From: Streptomyces catenulae
GTDB taxonomy: Bacteria > Actinomycetota > Actinomycetes > Streptomycetales > Streptomycetaceae
Assembly: GCF_000718015.1 (NCBI RefSeq)
Contig: NZ_JODY01000027.1
Span: 1-64,000, forward strand
DNA length: 64,000 bases
Direction of reading: 5' to 3'
The position numbers and the translations under genes were made by a program. The notes below the pieces were generated by a model. That model worked only from the letters and a program-made list of their open reading frames with translations, made no database searches and was not told the DNA's origin. Positions 26,511 through 34,735 of the stretch are shown here, in pieces. Each line of letters begins with the position of its first letter. Within the stretch, counting starts at the first letter, position 1.

Positions 26511-27453
26511 GGCCCCATCGTGCCCGCTGGTGCTAACTATTGCAAGCAGGGTGCTTGCGGGAGTGTTACGGGGGTGGGGTGGCTGGTGGAGGTGGAGGAC
26601 TACTGGCTGGAGTTCGCGGACGCCCGGGGCGAGATCCGTGGCGGGCCGCTTGGGGTGATGTGGTCAGGCCGTTTCGAGTCGGCCGGACCGCCACGGCAAC
26701 CAGAACGGCAGCGAGTCCTTCACGGACTCTGTCGCAGGCGCCGATACCACCGGATCCTTCCCAACTACGCAGAGTGCGAAGAGTTCTATGGGGCTTTGGC
26801 CAAGCACGGGTACGCGGCCGACCGGGTTGAACGCCGTATCAACCTCATCGCCGGACACCACGTGACGTGCATGTCCATCACCGATACCCGTATCAGGAGG
26901 CCGCGCTGTTCCCGGACGTAGCCGAGGCCACCAGGCTCTTCGCGTCACGCTTCTGGTGTCGGCAGGTCCTCGGCGGTAAACACGGGGCTCAACTCCTCCG
27001 CCAGGAGTTCAAGCGTCGCCTTCCGCCGAACGGCGCTTCCGGACCACTGCGATCCCATGGTTCGAAGCTGAGATCACGCGCCTGGCACACACGATCAGGA
27101 AGCGCGTCGATCGAGAACTCACGGACTTGGCGCGAGTGGAAGACGGCCGCCCACACGGCGCACGAGCCATCCTGCGGCGCACCCCGTCTCACGCACGGTG
27201 AAACAGCGAGGGGCAGGCGTGGCTTTGTGGACCTGGCCGCTGCTGGTTTCACCGAAGCAGCAGGGCCTGCTGCGCGCCCCGGACGCCGCCGGGTCCGACG
27301 AGGGCGAAACGGTACCGAGGCTGACCACGGCCGGGACCGTTTGTGAGAACCGCCCGGCAGGCGAAGGCGAGCACACCGGCCCGGCGGGGCCCCGGAGTGT
27401 GCGGGAGGCCGACCGCCGCTGTGTGGGTGCGGTGGGCCTGCGCGGCGGAGTGG
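26511..27453. other. About 940 bp without an intact gene; likely decayed DNA
   Basis: No frame here has consistent Streptomyces codon use or a family match I recognise. Short stretches look once-coding, for example VEDYWLEFADARGEIRGGPL near 26590-26650 and PWFEAEITRLAHTIRKRVDR near 27055-27115, but they are interrupted by stops or frame changes. GC content looks lower than in the neighbours. I read it as gene debris at the edge of an acquired or rearranged patch. Confidence 0.5.
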
Positions 27454-28215
27454 TCAGACGATCTTGACATTGGAGCCGACGGCTTCGAGTGCGTCTACCT
27501 CTTCGGCGGATGCGGTGGTGTCGGTGACGAGAGTGTGCAGGAGCGTGGCGGGGCCGACGTGGGCGTGGGCGGTGCGGCCGAGTTTGCCGCCGTCCGCGGC
27601 GAGGACGACGCGGCGGGCGGATGCGATGCCCGCCTTCTTCACCGCGGCGTCGTCGAGGTCGTAGGCGGTCAGGCCGTCGGCCGCGCTCAGTCCGCAGCAG
27701 CCGATCACGGCCGTGTCGAAGCGCAGGGCGGCCAGGGAGGCGAGGGCGAGCGGGCCGGTCAGGGCTCCCTCGGCGGCGCGCGGCCTCCCCCCGGGCATCA
27801 GCAGATCTGCGTGGCCGGGTGTCTCGCCGAGGAGGCGGATTGCCTGCAAGGACAGGGGCATGACTGTGACGTGCCGCTCACGCAGGATGCGGGCGACCTC
27901 CAGGCAGGTGGTGCCGCTGTCCAGCAGAACGCTCTCGCCGTCGGCAATGAGTGCCGCGACCTCGGCGGCGATCCTGCGTTTGGCGTCGACCGCATCCTGC
28001 GCCCGCAGGGCGAACGGGGGCTCCTCGCCCCTGAGAAGAAGGGTGCGTGCGCCGCCCCGGACACGTTCGAGGACCCCCTGCGTGGCCAGGGTGTCGAGGT
28101 CTCGCCGGATCGTCATCTCCGAGGCTCCGGTCAACTCGGCGAGTTCCTGAACCGTGGCACCGCCGGAGTCCCGGACCGTCTTCGCGATTAGCCCGTGGCG
28201 GTCTGTGTTGCTCAT
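27454..28215 (-). CDS. DeoR/GlpR-family transcriptional regulator
   Basis: 253 residues from the ATG at 28215. The N-terminal winged HTH has the DeoR pattern (ATVQELAELTGASEMTIRRDL) and the sensor domain begins KRRIAAEVAALIADGESVLLDSGTTC, which binds a sugar phosphate in this family. It is divergent from an MFS transporter and likely represses it and the HAD gene. Repeated GAACAC/GTGTTC half-sites fill the intergenic region. No obvious ribosome site precedes the start; the frame is open to 28260, but that would run through the operator. Confidence 0.88.
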   Translation of the reverse strand: MSNTDRHGLIAKTVRDSGGATVQELAELTGASEMTIRRDLDTLATQGVLERVRGGARTLLLRGEEPPFALRAQDAVDAKRRIAAEVAALIADGESVLLDSGTTCLEVARILRERHVTVMPLSLQAIRLLGETPGHADLLMPGGRPRAAEGALTGPLALASLAALRFDTAVIGCCGLSAADGLTAYDLDDAAVKKAGIASARRVVLAADGGKLGRTAHAHVGPATLLHTLVTDTTASAEEVDALEAVGSNVKIV

Positions 28216-28224
28216 GGAGGGATT

Positions 28225-28290
28225 GAACACCACATCACTTCGAACACTCAAGGTGTTCATTTAGATGATTTCAAACATCATTCGTGTTCG
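28225..28290. promoter_or_regulatory. GAACAC/GTGTTC operator array for the DeoR regulator
   Basis: GAACAC at 28225-28230, the perfect palindrome GAACAC-TCAAG-GTGTTC at 28242-28258, and GTGTTC again near 28284. The region is much more A/T-rich than its surroundings and lies between divergent DeoR and MFS genes, so shared autoregulatory control is likely. Confidence 0.72.
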
Positions 28291-28304
28291 TTAGAGTGCG
28301 TGGC

Positions 28305-29543
28305 ATGGACCGTTCCTTGCGCGCCGCCCGCGTGGCGACCTACGTCTACTTCGTCCTCTGCGGCACTTTGATGGGTACCTGGGTCGTACACATTCCCGCG
28401 ATCGAGGAGCGCGTGGGCATCAGCCACGCGACGCTCGGCGGCCTGCTGGTCCTGCTCGGGCTCGGGGCTTTTCTCGGGATGCGGGTGGCCGGACGCCTGG
28501 CCGACCGCTTCGGTACGCGCATCGTCGTGCCCATCGGCGGTGTGCTGTGCGGCGCGGCCTTGGTGCTGCCCGGTCTTGCACGGGACCCGTTGACGCTGGC
28601 CGCGGCGTTGCTGCTCTTCGGCTTCTGCAACGGCTGTCTGGACGTGGGCATGAACGCCCACGCCGTACACGTGGAGAAGGCGTACGGTCGGCCTGTCATG
28701 TCCGGCTTCCATGCCACCTTCTCGGTCGGTGGGGTCCTCGCCGCGCTGGGCGCCGCGGCTGCCGCGAGCGTCGGCCTGAGTCCGGCCGCGGGTATGGCGG
28801 CCCTCGGGGCAGTGGGCATCGTGATCGCGCTGGCGTCGGCACGCGCGCTGCTGACCGGAGCTGCCTCCGCCGACACCGGACACGCCACCGAGACCACCGA
28901 AACACCCGTGGGCGGGGCCGAGGCATCGCCGGTCGGCGTACGTCGGCGTATCTGGCTCCTGGCCGCCCTGGCGCTGATGGTCATGCTGTCCGAGGGAGCC
29001 GCCAACGACTGGAGCGCGCTGCACTTCAAGGACATCCTCGGCACGTCCACCAGCACCGCCGCCTTCGCGTACGGCACCTTCGCGGCTGCCATGACCATCG
29101 GCCGGCTGCTCGCCGACCGCCTCGCCGACCGGTTCGGTTCGATGGCGATCCTGCGCCACGGGGCCGCCGTGGCCGCCGTCGGCATCACGCTGGTGGCGCT
29201 CGGCCCGTGGATATGGACGGCGTTCACCGGCTGGGCACTGTTCGGCCTGGGGCTGTCGGGGTGTGTCCCGCAGTTGTTCAGCGCGGCCGGGCACGCGGAC
29301 CCGGCCGCTGCGGGCGCGAACGTTTCACGGGTTGCCGGGCTCGGTTATCTCGGCATGCTCGCCGGTCCCGCCGTCATCGGCTGGCTGTCCCATGCCATTG
29401 CCCTGAACCACACGTTCCTCCTGCTGACACTGCTTTGTGCGGCCACCGCCGTGGCCGCCGGGGTCCTGCGCACCAGCTCAAACCGCCCGCGCAGAGGTGA
29501 GCCCGCGCCCACCGGCGACCGCCCTCACCGCACCTCCGCATGA
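28305..29543 (+). CDS. MFS transporter
   Basis: 412 residues with twelve predicted membrane helices. The MFS loop motif is seen as GRLADRFGTRIVVPIGG between helices 2 and 3 and again as GRLLADRLADRFG in the second half. N-terminal MDRSLRAARVATYVYFVLCG. Distant resemblance to sugar or efflux MFS (FucP/YbjJ-like) is suggested by the acidic EGAANDWSALHF segment. The substrate is unknown; the DeoR neighbour suggests a sugar or nucleoside. ATG at 28305. Confidence 0.87.
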   Translation: MDRSLRAARVATYVYFVLCGTLMGTWVVHIPAIEERVGISHATLGGLLVLLGLGAFLGMRVAGRLADRFGTRIVVPIGGVLCGAALVLPGLARDPLTLAAALLLFGFCNGCLDVGMNAHAVHVEKAYGRPVMSGFHATFSVGGVLAALGAAAAASVGLSPAAGMAALGAVGIVIALASARALLTGAASADTGHATETTETPVGGAEASPVGVRRRIWLLAALALMVMLSEGAANDWSALHFKDILGTSTSTAAFAYGTFAAAMTIGRLLADRLADRFGSMAILRHGAAVAAVGITLVALGPWIWTAFTGWALFGLGLSGCVPQLFSAAGHADPAAAGANVSRVAGLGYLGMLAGPAVIGWLSHAIALNHTFLLLTLLCAATAVAAGVLRTSSNRPRRGEPAPTGDRPHRTSA

Positions 29544-29837
29544 ACGGGCACCGGCCCGGTCCACCGACGCCGTCCCCTCGTCAGGAGCTCCGCAAGGAGT
29601 ACCGCACCTCGCACACCGCTGCCGCAGCGGATCCGTACCACCGCCAGCAGCGCGCTCTCGGCGTTCTACGCCAAAGGCAAGGCCCTCGCCCCGTTCGATC
29701 CGTTCCAGATCGGGTGGCGCCCGCGTCTGCACATGTCCGTGCTGCTCCGCCTGGAGCAGCCGGGCGACCGAGCCCGCCCGCCGCCGGTACCGGGGACGTT
29801 GACCGCTGCCTTCCCCCACCTGCGGAAGGAACCGACC
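29544..29837. other. 294-bp gap holding a possible gene fragment
   Basis: In the frame of the following HAD gene, the stretch about 29620-29790 reads like coding DNA (SALSAFYAKGKALAPFDPF, LHMSVLLRLEQPGDRA) but has no credible start. It may be the tail of a lost gene. No other feature is seen. Confidence 0.4.
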
Positions 29838-30455
29838 ATGCCCACCGACCGGCCCATCGTGCTGTTCGATCTCTTCGGCGTCATCGCGTGCCACCAACGC
29901 CCCGGTGCCATGGACGAGATGGCCACGCTGAGCGGAGCCCGCACCGTGCCCTTCGCAGACGCCTACTGGGCCTGCCGCCTGCCCTACGACGCCGGACAGC
30001 TCTCCGCACCCCAGTACTGGACGGCGGTCCTGAACCAACTGTCACTCACCGCGCACCCCGACACCATCGAGAAGCTGCGGCTCACCGATATCGACAGCTG
30101 GTCGCGCGTCGACAACGACATGGTCGACTTCGTGCAGTCCTTGCGGGAGCGCGCCGAAGTCGCCCTGCTGTCCAACATCCCCGCCGACCACGCCGATGCC
30201 TTCCTCATCGACCAGCCCTGGGTCCGCCACCTTGACCACGTCGCCTTCTCCGGAAAGGTCAGAGCGGCCAAACCGGATCCCGTGGCGTTCCGCCACTGCA
30301 TCGACGCCATGCACGCCGCTCCGGCCGATTTCCTCTTCGTCGACGACCGCGACGAAAACGTGCGCGCAGCACAAGCCACCGGTATGAACGGACACATCTT
30401 CACCGGGCGCGAGGAACTGACCGGGGCCCTCGGCACCTGGCTACCGGCCCACTGA
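29838..30455 (+). CDS. HAD-superfamily hydrolase
   Basis: 205 residues. HAD motif I is VLFDLFGVIA (nucleophile Asp; the usual second Asp is replaced, DxFG type as in many haloacid dehalogenase-like/epoxide hydrolase N-terminal phosphatases), motif II LLSNIPAD, motif III Lys in KVRAAKPDPVAF, motif IV FLFVDDRDENV. It probably hydrolyses a phosphorylated metabolite. ATG at 29838 with GGAAGGAA upstream. It follows the MFS gene on the same strand and is probably under DeoR control. Confidence 0.88.
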   Translation: MPTDRPIVLFDLFGVIACHQRPGAMDEMATLSGARTVPFADAYWACRLPYDAGQLSAPQYWTAVLNQLSLTAHPDTIEKLRLTDIDSWSRVDNDMVDFVQSLRERAEVALLSNIPADHADAFLIDQPWVRHLDHVAFSGKVRAAKPDPVAFRHCIDAMHAAPADFLFVDDRDENVRAAQATGMNGHIFTGREELTGALGTWLPAH

Positions 30456-31299
30456 CGCCATACCGTCCGGCGACGGCCAGACCCGAGACACGCGACACGA
30501 GTGCGGCGGCTCAAAAACCTTGACGGAGTCCGGCCACCATCCCGGCAACTCCTCCTGCGCGAGGACTACTCCGCAACCCACCAGGCGATCGCCTCATTGG
30601 TTTCGGACCGTTCGGCTCGCCGACCGACCTGCCGACCCGTCAGGCCAGCACACCCAAACCCCAATCGCGGACCAAGCCGTCAGCGGCCCAGTTCTGGCTA
30701 CGAAAACGACAGAACGCCATTCGGCGCCAGGGGCGACGCATGGTCTCCTCCGCATACCTGAACTTGAGCAAGACGTGGCCAACTTCAGCGTCTCGCTCAA
30801 GTTGGGGCATCGCAGCTCAGCGAGAGGCGCTGCCCTGGATTGAGTGAGACGGGACAGGTCCGGTGCGGTTTCCGGTCGACCCGAGGAGCGGTCGGGCGCA
30901 GTGACGTGCCTCACGCGCAGGGTCGGTGCGGAGTACCCGGCTCGGCAGTACGTTGTGCCGCATCGCTGTTCGGTGCAGGGTCCTCGTGGCCTCGGCTGCC
31001 GTCGTTGTGGCAGGCGTCCTGGGGGGTGCGGCGCCTGCGCAGGCCGCTCCGGCGTCCGTGGCGGCGGGCGGTACGGCACCCGCCTGCATCGACCGCAGCG
31101 GTGTCAGGAACAACATCGGGGGCGGTATGTCGGGGTACGTCTACAACGAGGGGTGTGGGCCCCCGTCCACGGGCGGGCCGGACGCCGTTCGGTCCGCTCG
31201 ATGGGGGCGAACGTCGGGGGTTCGCCCCGGAACCACCGCAGGTGACAGTCGTTCAGATACGGGCTGACCTGTGCTTCTCTCTTTCAAGGATGTAAGGGC
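30456..31299. other. About 840 bp without an intact conserved gene
   Basis: From 30456 to about 30920 I see no gene; frames are short and of mixed codon use. From 30926 a truncated secreted-protein frame is listed separately. With 26511-27453 this makes degraded DNA on both sides of the DeoR/MFS/HAD set. Confidence 0.5.
30926..31267 (+). pseudogene. Remnant of a small secreted protein
   Basis: The frame carries a clear signal peptide (CRVLVASAAVVVAGVLGGAA, ending AQAAPA) followed by a short mature part with Cys residues (PACIDRSGVRNN, GYVYNEGCGPP), as in small secreted Streptomyces proteins of about 100-130 residues. After that the sequence becomes a basic, Gly-rich run unlike the family, so the 3' half seems lost or frame-shifted. 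The start is uncertain (GTG 30926 or a later TTG). Confidence 0.45.
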
Positions 31300-32037
31300 A
31301 TGGCGGGAATTGCGGGCAAGGTAGTGGCGATCACGGGGGCCAGTAGTGGCATCGGGGCGGCGACGGCGGAGTATCTCGCGGAGCGGGGCGCCCGGTTGGT
31401 CCTCGGGGCGCGGCGGGCGGAGCGGCTGACCGCGGTGGTCGACGACCTCACCGCGCGAGGGGGCGAGGCGGTCGGCGTGGTCGTCGATGTGACCCGCCGG
31501 GAGGACCTCGCGCGCCTCACGGACACGGCGGTCGAACGGTACGGGCGGCTCGACGTCCTGATCTCCAACGCCGGGACGATGGCGGTCTCGCCCTTCGACG
31601 AGCTGCGGCAGGACGACTGGGACGCGATGGTCGCCACGCACATCACCGGTCTGCTCAACGGCATCGGTGCGGCGCTGCCCGTCTTCCGGCGGCAGGGCTC
31701 CGGCCACTTCGTCAACGTCGGCTCCACCGCGGCGCATGTCGTGAAGTCGCCGCAGGGCGTGTACGCGGCGACGAAGGCGGCGGTCAAGGTGTTGACCGAG
31801 GGGCTGCGGCAGGAGTCCGGCCCCGACCTGCGGGTCACCCTCATCTCGCCCGGCTTCACCCACACCGAGGGCGTCGGCAAGGGGGCGAGCCCCGAGACGG
31901 CGGCAGCGCTGGTCCGGCAGCGCGACGAGATCGCGATGCCGCCCTCCGCCGTCGCCGCCGCGATCGGCTTCGCGATCGAACAGCCGCCGGGTGTGGACGT
32001 CGGCGAGATCGTCGTACGGCCGACGGCGCAGGGGTGA
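31300..32037 (+). CDS. Short-chain dehydrogenase/reductase (classical SDR)
   Basis: 245 residues. The cofactor motif TGASSGIG (about 12-19), the structural NAG in LISNAGTMA, and the catalytic Ser, Tyr, Lys in NVGSTAAHV and VYAATKAAV are all present. LGARRAERL after the second strand suggests NADPH preference. It oxidises or reduces an unknown alcohol/ketone. ATG at 31300 preceded by an AAGGATG stretch. A LysR gene follows in the same direction after 37 nt, so they may be co-transcribed. Confidence 0.92.
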   Translation: MAGIAGKVVAITGASSGIGAATAEYLAERGARLVLGARRAERLTAVVDDLTARGGEAVGVVVDVTRREDLARLTDTAVERYGRLDVLISNAGTMAVSPFDELRQDDWDAMVATHITGLLNGIGAALPVFRRQGSGHFVNVGSTAAHVVKSPQGVYAATKAAVKVLTEGLRQESGPDLRVTLISPGFTHTEGVGKGASPETAAALVRQRDEIAMPPSAVAAAIGFAIEQPPGVDVGEIVVRPTAQG

Positions 32038-32074
32038 CGGCCGTGACGGGCCCGTACGTGGTGGGGCGGGCGCG

Positions 32075-32971
32075 GTGAGTCTGCGGCAGTTCGAGTACGC
32101 GCTGGCCGTGGCCGCGGAGGGGTCGGTGACGGCCGCCGCGGAGGTGCTGCGGGTCGCGCAGCCGTCGGTCTCCCAGCAGATCCGGGGGCTGGAGCGGGAG
32201 TTGGGCGTCGCGCTGTTCGCGCGTACGCCGTCCGGGCTGGTGCCCACCGTGGTCGGCCGGGCGTTCCTGCGGGAGGCGGAGGCCGCGGTGGGGGCGGCGC
32301 GGCGGGCCCGGGCGACGGCGCGGGCAGGTGCCGAGGAGTTGGTGGGCGAGGTGGTGGTCGCGGCGCAGATGGGCTTCGGCACCCGGCAGTTCCCGGGCGC
32401 GCTGGCCGCGCTGCGCCGCCGTTTCCCGCGTCTGGAGGTCACCGTCTTCGAGGAGCCGGGCTCCGCGGAGCTGGAGCGGCTGTGCCGCCGGGGCACGCTG
32501 GACCTCGCGCTGATGGCGGAGTGCGAGCGGACCCCGGCCGACGCCCACCGCCTCGGCGACGAGGAGTTCGTCGCGGTGCTGGGCGAGGGCCATCCGCTGC
32601 TCGCCGCGGACCGGGTCGAGTTGGGCGCGCTGGCGGCCGAGCCGTGGGTGCGGTTCGACCGGGACAGCGCGCTCGACGCCGTCCTCCTGAACGTCCTGCG
32701 GGACGGCGGCGTGGATCCGGCCACCGCCGCCCGCGTCTCCCAGACCGCGACCGCCGTGCGCTGGGCCGCCCACGGGCTGGGCGTGACGCTCGTCCCCGCG
32801 TCCGCGGTGCCCCAGGGCTACGCCCACCTCGTCCGTCCGGTGTCCCCGGCGGTCTCCCAGCCCGTCATCGCGGTGATCCGCGCCGCCCCGGGCCCGGCGG
32901 AGACGGCCCTGCTGGAATTCCTCCGGCGGGAGGAATGGGCGGGGGCGGGCGCCGTTCCGTCGAATTCCTGA
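32075..32971 (+). CDS. LysR-family transcriptional regulator
   Basis: 298 residues. N-terminal HTH SLRQFEYALAVAAEGSVTAA, then QPSVSQQIRGLERELGVALF, is the standard LysR DNA-binding domain; the rest is a periplasmic-binding-protein-like effector domain (FPRLEVTVFEEPGSAELERL, ALMAECERT). Start chosen at GTG 32075 because it begins the HTH directly; the ribosome site is weak. It may control the SDR genes on either side. Confidence 0.88.
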   Translation: MSLRQFEYALAVAAEGSVTAAAEVLRVAQPSVSQQIRGLERELGVALFARTPSGLVPTVVGRAFLREAEAAVGAARRARATARAGAEELVGEVVVAAQMGFGTRQFPGALAALRRRFPRLEVTVFEEPGSAELERLCRRGTLDLALMAECERTPADAHRLGDEEFVAVLGEGHPLLAADRVELGALAAEPWVRFDRDSALDAVLLNVLRDGGVDPATAARVSQTATAVRWAAHGLGVTLVPASAVPQGYAHLVRPVSPAVSQPVIAVIRAAPGPAETALLEFLRREEWAGAGAVPSNS

Positions 32972-33049
32972 CGGGTGGCGGAAATCCCCCGACGGACCGG
33001 GCGTGCGGCCTTTCCGGGATACCCAGGGGTGCCCCGGAATTCGTCCGCG

Positions 33050-33847
33050 TCAGCCTCGCGGGAATTCTCCGCCGTCCACGACGAGTGTGCTTCCGGTCAG
33101 CCACTCCGCCCGGTCGGAGACGAAGTACAGCACCGCGTGGGCGATGTCGTCCGGGTGGCCCTCGCGGCCCAGCGGCGCGGTGTCGTCGGCGTTGGTCGCG
33201 CCCGGTCCCACGGACAGGCGCGCCCACCGCTCCCGGGTGTCCTCGCCGCCGGGGGTGGCGGTCCGGCCCGGCGAGACGGTGTTGACCCGCACGCCGGACG
33301 GCGCCAGCTCCGCGGCCAGCCCCCGGCTGTAGTTCTCCAGCGCCGCCTTCGCCGCCGTGTAGTGCAGGAACGGCCCCACCGGCGTGGCGACCGCGGCGGA
33401 CGAGATGTGCACGATCGCCCCCGAACGCCGCTCCCGCATCCCGGGTGCCAGCAGCGCGTCCAGCCGGACCGACGCCAGGAAGTTCAGGTCCAGCGCGTGC
33501 TGCCACTCCTCGTCGGGGATGGCCGCGGCGCCCCGGTACGGCTGCGCCCCACCGGCGTTGTGCACCAGGATGTCCACGCCGCCGAGCCGCTCCTGCGCCG
33601 CCGTGGCCAGCGTCTCCGCGCCGGACCGGGTGGCGATGTCCGCCGCGACGAAGAGCGCCCCGTCCGGCGCCGTCCCCGTCGCCGACCTGGCCGTCGTCAG
33701 CACCTCGGCGCCCGCCGCCAGCAGTCCTCGTACGACGGCGGCGCCGATACCGCGGGTGCCGCCGGTGACCAGCGCCCGCTTTCCGGCGAGTTCCCGCACT
33801 CCGGCGAGTTCCCGCATTTCCGATCCGTTGTTCTCGGCAGTGGTCAT
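33050..33847 (-). CDS. SDR-family oxidoreductase
   Basis: 265 residues from ATG 33847 (GGAAGGG upstream). TGGTRGIG cofactor motif, HNAGG, catalytic Ser in VHISSAAV, Tyr and Lys in HYTAAKAAL, and a C-terminal TGSTLVVDGGEFPRG ending, typical of FabG-like SDRs. NADP(H) is likely from the TTARSA segment. The substrate is unknown. It is convergent with the LysR gene; an upstream in-frame stretch to 33937 has no site. Confidence 0.91.
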   Translation of the reverse strand: MTTAENNGSEMRELAGVRELAGKRALVTGGTRGIGAAVVRGLLAAGAEVLTTARSATGTAPDGALFVAADIATRSGAETLATAAQERLGGVDILVHNAGGAQPYRGAAAIPDEEWQHALDLNFLASVRLDALLAPGMRERRSGAIVHISSAAVATPVGPFLHYTAAKAALENYSRGLAAELAPSGVRVNTVSPGRTATPGGEDTRERWARLSVGPGATNADDTAPLGREGHPDDIAHAVLYFVSDRAEWLTGSTLVVDGGEFPRG

Positions 33848-34019
33848 TCCGTCGGCCCTTCCGGATTGATTCTCTCTACGTATTTCCCGTGCGGCCCGGC
33901 CCGCGATTGCGGAGCTTTTCGGACCGGGTGAATTCACGGTACGTAGAGGGAGGAGGGTGGGGCAAAGACGGAAATTCAGGGGACGGTATAGGGGTTTCCT
34001 ATAGCGGGCGGGATCGGTT

Positions 34020-34125
34020 TCCGGGGCGGACGGCTGGGCCGCCGGGCCCCGGACCGCCAGGCCCGCTGGGCGGCTAGGCCGCCGGGTTGCCAGGCTGCCG
34101 GACCGCCAGGCCGCCGGACCCCCGG
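34020..34125. repeat. Imperfect GC-rich repeats (GGACCGCCAGGCC)
   Basis: The motif GGACCGCCAGGCC occurs twice, near 34051 and near 34100, with related GCCGCCGGG/GCTGCCGG units between them. It lies after the HxlR stop on the minus strand. It looks like simple-sequence expansion, possibly also folding as a terminator. Confidence 0.5.
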
Positions 34126-34132
34126 CCCGGGT

Positions 34133-34585
34133 TCACTCCTCGGGCACCTTCCGTACCGTCGTGTCGCCCGGGGTCACCCGGCGTCCGTCCTCGGCGTGGA
34201 CCTCCAGTGGGCGCAGCGGGTGGCCCGCGCGGCGGTCGACGAGTTCGGAGTGGGGTTCGCCGGGGGTGAAGAAGTGCTGCTCGCCCCACTGGCGCAGCGC
34301 CACGATGACGGGGAAGAGCGCCTCGCCTTTCGGGGTCAGCACGTACTCGCGGTAGGCGCTGCCGTCCGAGGCGGGGACGGAGGCGAGGACGCCACCGGCG
34401 ACGAGGGCGCGCAGCCGGGTGGTGAGGATGTTCTTCGCCACGCCCAGGCTGCGCTGGAACTCCCCGAAGCGGCGGCTGCCGTCGAACGCGTCCCGGACGA
34501 TCAGCAGGGACCACCAGTCGCCGATCGCGTCCACGGACCGGGCGACCGGGCAGTCACTGTCGTCGAAGCGGGTCCTGCTCACCAT
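34133..34585 (-). CDS. HxlR-family winged-helix regulator
   Basis: 150 residues. The family start is clear: Cys in DDSDCPVARSVDAIGDWWSL, then FGEFQRSLGVAKNILTTRL (recognition helix) and YREYVLTPKGEALFPV (wing). HxlR members with one N-terminal Cys often sense electrophiles or redox change. It is divergent from an MFS exporter; a near-palindromic pair of 17-bp arms lies between them. ATG at 34585 with GAGGGA upstream. Confidence 0.92.
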   Translation of the reverse strand: MVSRTRFDDSDCPVARSVDAIGDWWSLLIVRDAFDGSRRFGEFQRSLGVAKNILTTRLRALVAGGVLASVPASDGSAYREYVLTPKGEALFPVIVALRQWGEQHFFTPGEPHSELVDRRAGHPLRPLEVHAEDGRRVTPGDTTVRKVPEE

Positions 34586-34647
34586 GGCGTCCCTCGTTCC
34601 CGTCGATCCGTCCGGTCCGCGCGAGTCCGCGCCGGTCCGTCGATTGT

Positions 34648-34709
34648 GGTTGCAACATGCTACCAAGCGGGTTAGCGTCGCCCTCGTTCTTCGGTAGCAA
34701 GTTGAAACC
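34648..34709. promoter_or_regulatory. Two inverted 17-bp sites, likely HxlR operators
   Basis: GGTTGCAACATGCTACC at 34648-34664 and its near-complement GGTAGCAAGTTGAAACC at 34693-34709 (15 of 17 positions match when inverted), 28 bp apart, in the divergent HxlR/MFS promoter region. Confidence 0.75.
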
Positions 34710-34735
34710 AGATGGGTCGGAGGGTGGGGAAGCGG

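Noticed and set aside
26664..26948. Minus-strand frame that might be a transposase tail
   Set aside because: It reads as partly coding-like, but I could not match it to any transposase family, and there are no terminal inverted repeats.
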